Source of the DNA: Faunimonas pinastri
GTDB lineage: Bacteria > Pseudomonadota > Alphaproteobacteria > Rhizobiales > Afifellaceae
NCBI RefSeq assembly: GCF_900110915.1
Contig: NZ_FOFG01000011.1
Coordinates: 62,001 to 126,000, forward strand
DNA: 64,000 bases
Direction: 5' to 3'
Shown: positions 60,171 through 64,000 of the stretch, piece by piece
Layout of the letters: the number at the start of each line of letters is the position of its first letter
Numbering within the stretch: position 1 is the first letter of the stretch
Program-made: the position numbers and the translations under genes
The notes under the pieces: generated by a model
The model's database searches: none
Seen by the model: only the letters and a program-made list of their open reading frames with translations
Told to the model about the DNA's origin: nothing

Positions 60171-61496
60171 TCAGGATTGACAGCCCAGCACGATGGCTTC
60201 CGCCACTTCGTCGTAGCGGTCCCGCAGGCTCGCGGTCGCGACGCGGATGTGGCTCACCGGGTGCATGGAGAATTTCGATCCCGGATTGACGGCGATTCCA
60301 CGCGCCGCCAGCGTCACCATCGCGAAGGGCTCGGACGGGACCGGAACCCAGATGCAGAGGCTCTGTCCGTCGGCCACGGGAACCGCATTGGCCCGCAGCG
60401 CGGACGCGATGCGTTGGCGCCGTTCCCGATACCGGCCTCTCGCCGTTTGAAGCAGGTCCTGCGTTTCCCGGTCGCGCAGCAGCCACGCGGTCGCGGATTG
60501 CAGGACGCGGCTGGTCCAGCCCGCGCTGAAGCTGCGATAGTGCTGAACCTGGTCCACGACGGTTTTCGAACCGGAGAGCACCGCAATCCGCAGGTCCGGT
60601 CCCAGCGTCTTCGAATAGGACAGGATGTGGACCACCCGCTCAGGGAAGCGGCCGCCGAGGCTGATCCTCGGCCCGTCGGAAATGTCGCCGACACCGTCGT
60701 CCTCGATCACCAGCGCCGTCGTTCCCTCCAGCACGTCACCCAGCGCGGCGAGCCGCTCCGCCGTCATCGTCCGGCCCGTGACGGAATGGAGGCGCGGCTG
60801 GAACAGGAAGGCGACGGGCTTGCGCGTCATCGCCTCCGCCAGCGACGCCGGCAGCGGTCCCTGTTCGTCGCAGCGCACAGGCAGGGCGCGCGCCCCCAGA
60901 TCCTCGACGATGTCGAGCAGCCGCATGGCGGTCGGATCTTCGATCGCGACGAGCGCCCCCGGCGTGACCACGGCGTGGAGCAGGGCATAGACGGCGTCAT
61001 AGCCGCCATTGGTGCTGAGAAACGCCTCCGCCTCGTAGGGCCAGTCCTGCCGCACGACCTCTTCGAGCTCGGGCAGAACGCGGCTGCGCACATAGCTGTT
61101 CAGGTTTTGGGCCGAAGCGCCGTGCGCCATGGCCGCGGCCAGGGGTGGCAGCAGATCGACATCCGGAACGGCGTTGCGAAGATCCAGCACGTCCGTCCCG
61201 TAGTTCCCGGAGCTGGCGAGCCGCTTGGGTTTCGGCACGTAGCGGTCGTCGTTCACCCAGCTGCCGTTCCGGCCACGGCCGATGATGATCTTCTGCCGCC
61301 GCAATTCGCTCCAGGCCGCTGAAACGGTGGCGGGGCTGACGCCCAGCACGAAGGCGAGATCCCGGATCGCCGGGAGCTTGGCGCCGACCGCCAGCTCGCC
61401 GCTTCGGATCAGCGCGCTCGTCTCCAGCGCGATTCCGTTCGCCGAGCGATCGCCCAGCTTTTCCGCAAACCACTCGGTACTTCCCGGCCTGGTCAT
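60171..61496 (-). CDS. MocR-family regulator (GntR HTH plus aminotransferase domain)
   Basis: A 441-residue protein. Residues 8-80 are a GntR-type winged helix (LGVSPATVSAAWSELRRQKI); residues 95-435 are a fold type I aminotransferase domain with the PLP lysine in ILSYSKTLGPDLRIA near residue 295. In MocR proteins the PLP domain senses an amino compound and controls a neighbouring gene. Divergent from a Pht5-like gene and an amino-acid-type importer. The 90-base gap carries three TGTTCAA half-sites, so it probably regulates these genes. Confidence 0.93.
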   Translation of the reverse strand: MTRPGSTEWFAEKLGDRSANGIALETSALIRSGELAVGAKLPAIRDLAFVLGVSPATVSAAWSELRRQKIIIGRGRNGSWVNDDRYVPKPKRLASSGNYGTDVLDLRNAVPDVDLLPPLAAAMAHGASAQNLNSYVRSRVLPELEEVVRQDWPYEAEAFLSTNGGYDAVYALLHAVVTPGALVAIEDPTAMRLLDIVEDLGARALPVRCDEQGPLPASLAEAMTRKPVAFLFQPRLHSVTGRTMTAERLAALGDVLEGTTALVIEDDGVGDISDGPRISLGGRFPERVVHILSYSKTLGPDLRIAVLSGSKTVVDQVQHYRSFSAGWTSRVLQSATAWLLRDRETQDLLQTARGRYRERRQRIASALRANAVPVADGQSLCIWVPVPSEPFAMVTLAARGIAVNPGSKFSMHPVSHIRVATASLRDRYDEVAEAIVLGCQS

Positions 61497-61510
61497 CGCC
61501 GCCCTGATTT

Positions 61511-61594
61511 AATGTTCAATAACGTAATAACCTTTGAGATCATCATTTTGAACATTTAGCCATAAGCGCCAGACGAAATTCTAGGCTTGTTCAA
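61511..61594. promoter_or_regulatory. MocR operator candidate: three TGTTCAA half-sites
   Basis: AATGTTCAA (61511-61519) and TTGAACATT (61548-61556) are a perfect 9-bp inverted repeat 37 bases apart. A third copy, TGTTCAA (61588-61594), lies just before the ATG of the Pht5-like gene. The region is AT-rich and lies between divergent genes, as MocR operators usually do. Confidence 0.6.
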
Positions 61595-61598
61595 AAAG

Positions 61599-62561
61599 AT
61601 GCCACTGACACTTCGCCTCGCGGTTCGCGACTGGGATTATCTCACACCGCTCGCCCTCGGAGATGTTTCCTCTCCGCGGCTGAACCTGGTGATCGATCGC
61701 GTGGGCACGCTGGTGTCGAACGTGGCGAAGGACGAGGCGCACGATGCTGCCGAGATGTCTTTCAGCCGCTATACGCAGCTGCGCCACGACGGCGACGAGA
61801 GCATCGTCGGCATTCCGAATTTCATCATGCGGGGCTTCCGCCATCGCTGCGTGATCACGACGAAGAACAGCCCGATCACCGAGCTTGGCCAGCTGAAGGG
61901 CAAGCGCATCGGCGTCACCGGCTGGCGTGATTCCGGCAATACGTGGACCCGCGCTGCGCTGCGGCGCGAAGGCGTCGGTGTGGAAGACGCCACCTGGTTC
62001 GCCGGCCGCCTCACGGAAGCCCATCCGATCACCGACCGGCTGGACGGCTTCGGTCGCCCCGGCCGCATCGAGGCGGCGCCCGGAGAGCGGCCGATGGTCG
62101 ACCTCCTGCGGGCCGGTGAGCTCGACGCGGTCTTCACGCCGTTCATGCCCGACGGCTTCTACGCCGAGGATTCCGGGCTCCGGCATGTCCTGGAGAATTA
62201 CCGGGGCGCCGAAATCGACTACTTCAACGAGGTCGGCTACGTGCCCGGCATGCACCTGATCGCCTTCAAGGCGGACTTCGTCTCCGAGCATCCCTGGGTG
62301 ATGGACGAGATCAGCGAACTCGTGGACGAGTCGCAGCGGGTGTGGCTGTCCAAGCGGCGGAAGTACGCCGACACCACGCCGTGGATCATCGAGGAACTGG
62401 GCCGCGTGTCGCAGGATCTCCCGGCGTCCTGGAACGCCAGCGGCTTCGCCGTGAACGAGAAGATGATCGCCGACTTCGCCGAAGAGCTGCACGCGCAGGG
62501 CATCCTGCCGAAGCTCCTGACGCCGGCCGATCTGTTTCCACTGCATAAGAGAGGGGAATAA
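61599..62561 (+). CDS. Pht5-like (4,5-dihydroxyphthalate decarboxylase family) protein
   Basis: A 320-residue cytoplasmic protein with no signal peptide. It begins PLTLRLAVRDWDYLTPLAL and contains ELGQLKGKRIGVTGWRDSGN, LRAGELDAVFTPF and GYVPGMHLIAFKADFV, the pattern of the Pht5/NMT1-like periplasmic-binding fold used by 4,5-dihydroxyphthalate decarboxylases. It may decarboxylate an aromatic acid or a related substrate; it could also be a non-enzymatic ligand-binding protein. It leads an operon with an ABC importer. Start at 61599 chosen over a TTG 12 bases earlier. Confidence 0.82.
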   Translation: MPLTLRLAVRDWDYLTPLALGDVSSPRLNLVIDRVGTLVSNVAKDEAHDAAEMSFSRYTQLRHDGDESIVGIPNFIMRGFRHRCVITTKNSPITELGQLKGKRIGVTGWRDSGNTWTRAALRREGVGVEDATWFAGRLTEAHPITDRLDGFGRPGRIEAAPGERPMVDLLRAGELDAVFTPFMPDGFYAEDSGLRHVLENYRGAEIDYFNEVGYVPGMHLIAFKADFVSEHPWVMDEISELVDESQRVWLSKRRKYADTTPWIIEELGRVSQDLPASWNASGFAVNEKMIADFAEELHAQGILPKLLTPADLFPLHKRGE

Positions 62562-62562
62562 C

Positions 62563-63450
62563 ATGGTTTTCAGGCTTCTCGCTTCCGCGGCCCTTTTGGC
62601 TGCGATGCTGACCGGGTCCGTCGCTGTTGCGCAGGACGCGCCGAAACTCTCCGTCGATCAGGAGCTCCGCGCTCGTCTGCCGGAAGATATCCAGAAGGCC
62701 GGCGTGATGACCTCGGTCAACAACGGCTCGTTCCCTCCCTACGAGATCGTCACCGGGACGGAGCTCACGGGCGCCAGCGCCGAAATAGGCGACGCGCTGG
62801 GCCAGCTTCTGGGCTTGAAGATGAAGCATGCGTCCGTCAGCGGACTTCCGGCTATCCTGTCGGGCATCAATTCCGGGCGGTACCAGATGGCGTTCGGCCC
62901 TATCGGCGATTTCAAAAGCCGCGAAGAGGCCAACGACTTCGTCGACTGGGTGCAGGAATTCGTCGTCTTCGCCGTGCAGAAGGGCAACCCGAAGGGCATC
63001 ACCTCGCTCGACACGGCCTGCGGGCACAGCATCGCGGTGATGGCCGGCGGCTCCGCGGAGAAGGTGATCCAGACGCAGGCGGAGAAGTGCAAGGCTGACG
63101 GCAAGGGCGCGATCCAGGTCCAGTCCTTCACCGACCAGCCAAGCTCTATCCTCGCCGTGCGCTCCAAGCGATCCGACGCCTTCTTCTCCTCGCAGGCGCC
63201 GCTGACCTATTTCGTCCAGCAGGCCGGCGGGCAGCTGGAGCTGACGGGTGTCGGCCAGAAGAACGGCTTCGAGGATCTCTACCAGGGCGCCGTCGTCTCC
63301 AAGGGCTCGCCGCTCGCGGCCGTGCTGCGCGACGGCGTGAAGAAGCTGATCGACAACGGTACCTATGCCGCGGTGATGAAGAAGTGGGGCCTTGAGGGCA
63401 ACATGATCAAGGAGCCCGGCATCAACCTCGGCGGGACCCTGCCGAAATGA
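62563..63450 (+). CDS. amino-acid-type ABC transporter substrate-binding protein
   Basis: A 295-residue family 3 periplasmic binding protein with a signal peptide cleaved near residue 23 (SVAVAQ). Motifs include VNNGSFPPYEIV, GLPAILSGINSGRYQMAFGP near residue 105 and AVLRDGVKKLIDNGTYAAVM near residue 255. It likely carries an amino acid, opine or a polar aromatic acid to the permease. A GAGGGGAAT site precedes the ATG, 1 base after the previous stop. The stop overlaps the permease start (ATGA). Confidence 0.9.
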   Translation: MVFRLLASAALLAAMLTGSVAVAQDAPKLSVDQELRARLPEDIQKAGVMTSVNNGSFPPYEIVTGTELTGASAEIGDALGQLLGLKMKHASVSGLPAILSGINSGRYQMAFGPIGDFKSREEANDFVDWVQEFVVFAVQKGNPKGITSLDTACGHSIAVMAGGSAEKVIQTQAEKCKADGKGAIQVQSFTDQPSSILAVRSKRSDAFFSSQAPLTYFVQQAGGQLELTGVGQKNGFEDLYQGAVVSKGSPLAAVLRDGVKKLIDNGTYAAVMKKWGLEGNMIKEPGINLGGTLPK

Positions 63451-64000
63451 GCGCCTTGCGTGACGGAACGGCTTCCCCCTCGGGGGCGGCCGACCGGACC
63501 GATCTGAGAGATGTCGCTAAGGCGCACCGGCCGTTCCCCCTCGGTCGGCTGATCCTCTGGGCCGTGGCGATCCTGATCGCGGCCGATTTCGTGTGGATCG
63601 TCGCGGGCAACGAGAACTTCGGCTGGCCGGTCGTCGCCAAATACTTCTTCGATCCGACCGTGCTGCAGGGTCTTACCGTCACGCTCGGCCTGACGGTGGT
63701 CGCCATGACCATCGGCATCGTGCTGGGCCTGCTTTTGGCGATCGCACGCCTGTCGCAGGACGGGCTGGCCAACACGGTGGCCGGTCTCTTCATCTGGTTC
63801 TTCCGCGGCACGCCGCTGCTGGTCCAGCTGATCTTCTGGTACAATCTTTCCACGCTGTTCCCGGAGCTGTCGATCACCATCCCGTTCGGGCCGAAGCTGG
63901 TGGGCTGGGATACGAATTCGGTGATTTCGCCGATGACGGCGGCCATCGTCGGCCTTGCCCTGAACGAGGCGGCCTACATGGCCGAGATCATCCGAGGCGG
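63447..64000 (+). CDS. amino-acid-type ABC transporter permease (partial, runs off window)
   Basis: The first 184 residues of a HisM/GlnP-type permease. A polar N-terminal 30 residues precede a membrane segment (LILWAVAILIAADFVWIVAG), then TVLQGLTVTLGLTVVAMTIG, and FFRGTPLLVQLIFWYN, the strong amino-acid permease motif. The last visible residues, GLALNEAAYMAEIIRGG, are the EAA loop that contacts the ATPase. Cut by the window end. Coupled to the binding protein gene by the ATGA overlap. Confidence 0.92.
   Translation, partial: MSALRDGTASPSGAADRTDLRDVAKAHRPFPLGRLILWAVAILIAADFVWIVAGNENFGWPVVAKYFFDPTVLQGLTVTLGLTVVAMTIGIVLGLLLAIARLSQDGLANTVAGLFIWFFRGTPLLVQLIFWYNLSTLFPELSITIPFGPKLVGWDTNSVISPMTAAIVGLALNEAAYMAEIIRG

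Overview
The window is a 64 kb high-GC chromosomal segment. It looks like an alphaproteobacterium, most likely of the order Hyphomicrobiales (Rhizobiales). The reasons are two HWE-type histidine kinases, small DUF6894-like and DUF3606-like proteins, CUT2-type sugar importers in quantity, a TonB/Fec-type siderophore locus and dense short operons with 4-base start/stop overlaps. The genus cannot be fixed from the sequence alone. No insertion sequence, prophage, CRISPR array or rRNA operon is visible. Two tRNA-Gln genes (TTG and CTG anticodons) lie in tandem at 5.9-6.1 kb.

Layout. 0-6.4 kb is a mixed region: a partial epoxide hydrolase-like gene, a NudK/DUF4406 pair, a DeoR-type regulator with three phased direct repeats upstream, an EamA transporter with a strongly histidine-rich tail, a GNAT acetyltransferase, a lower-GC stretch with weak ORFs, a lipoprotein and the tRNAs. 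6.8-8.3 kb holds a manganese catalase behind a CsoR-like palindrome, followed by a CsoR/FrmR-family repressor gene. 8.4-13.0 kb is a ytfQRT-yjfF sugar importer. 13.8-17.9 kb is an Mrp-like antiporter operon with the gene order of the archaeal Mbh sodium module and no MrpA antiporter domain. 18-20.5 kb is a TetR regulator divergent from an FAD monooxygenase with a 16-bp palindrome between them. 20.6-22.5 kb is a sorbosone dehydrogenase-like gene with a DUF2231 membrane partner. 22.8-25.7 kb is a second CUT2 sugar importer with a single-domain ATPase, followed by a membrane-anchored OBAP1/DUF1264 homologue and a RibD-type reductase.

28.4-31.4 kb encodes a 1009-residue calcium-binding RTX-repeat protein that contains three exact-length 324-bp tandem duplications. 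31.9-35.3 kb holds a secreted esterase, a DUF4142 protein and glycerol kinase. 35.4-40.8 kb is a sensory operon: an intact CheB, a 1313-residue CheB/CheR/PAS/HWE kinase whose own CheB domain has lost its serine and histidine, and a lone receiver protein. 41.2-42.8 kb has a Crp/Fnr regulator and a short HWE kinase that lacks a sensor domain. 43-50.3 kb is a siderophore locus (TonB receptor, Tat-exported binding protein, two permeases, an ATPase and a divergent DUF2218-SIP ferric reductase). 50.4-61.5 kb is mostly single genes: GntR with a problematic N-terminus, a RhtA-like exporter, a CHASE4-GGDEF-EAL protein, PlsC, an XRE/SDR pair, a zinc-ribbon membrane protein and a MocR regulator. 61.6-64 kb begins an operon with a Pht5-like protein and an amino-acid-type ABC importer that runs off the window.

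The theme is uptake and sensing: two sugar importers, one amino-acid-type importer, one ferric siderophore system, two small-molecule exporters and a large phosphorelay/chemosensory cluster, plus peroxide defence and an ion-motive antiporter. The most unusual items are the Mbh-ordered antiporter operon, the catalase/metal-sensor module with a visible operator, the recently amplified RTX array, the CheB-dead sensor kinase beside an intact CheB, and the MocR/Pht5-like/ABC locus with three TGTTCAA half-sites.
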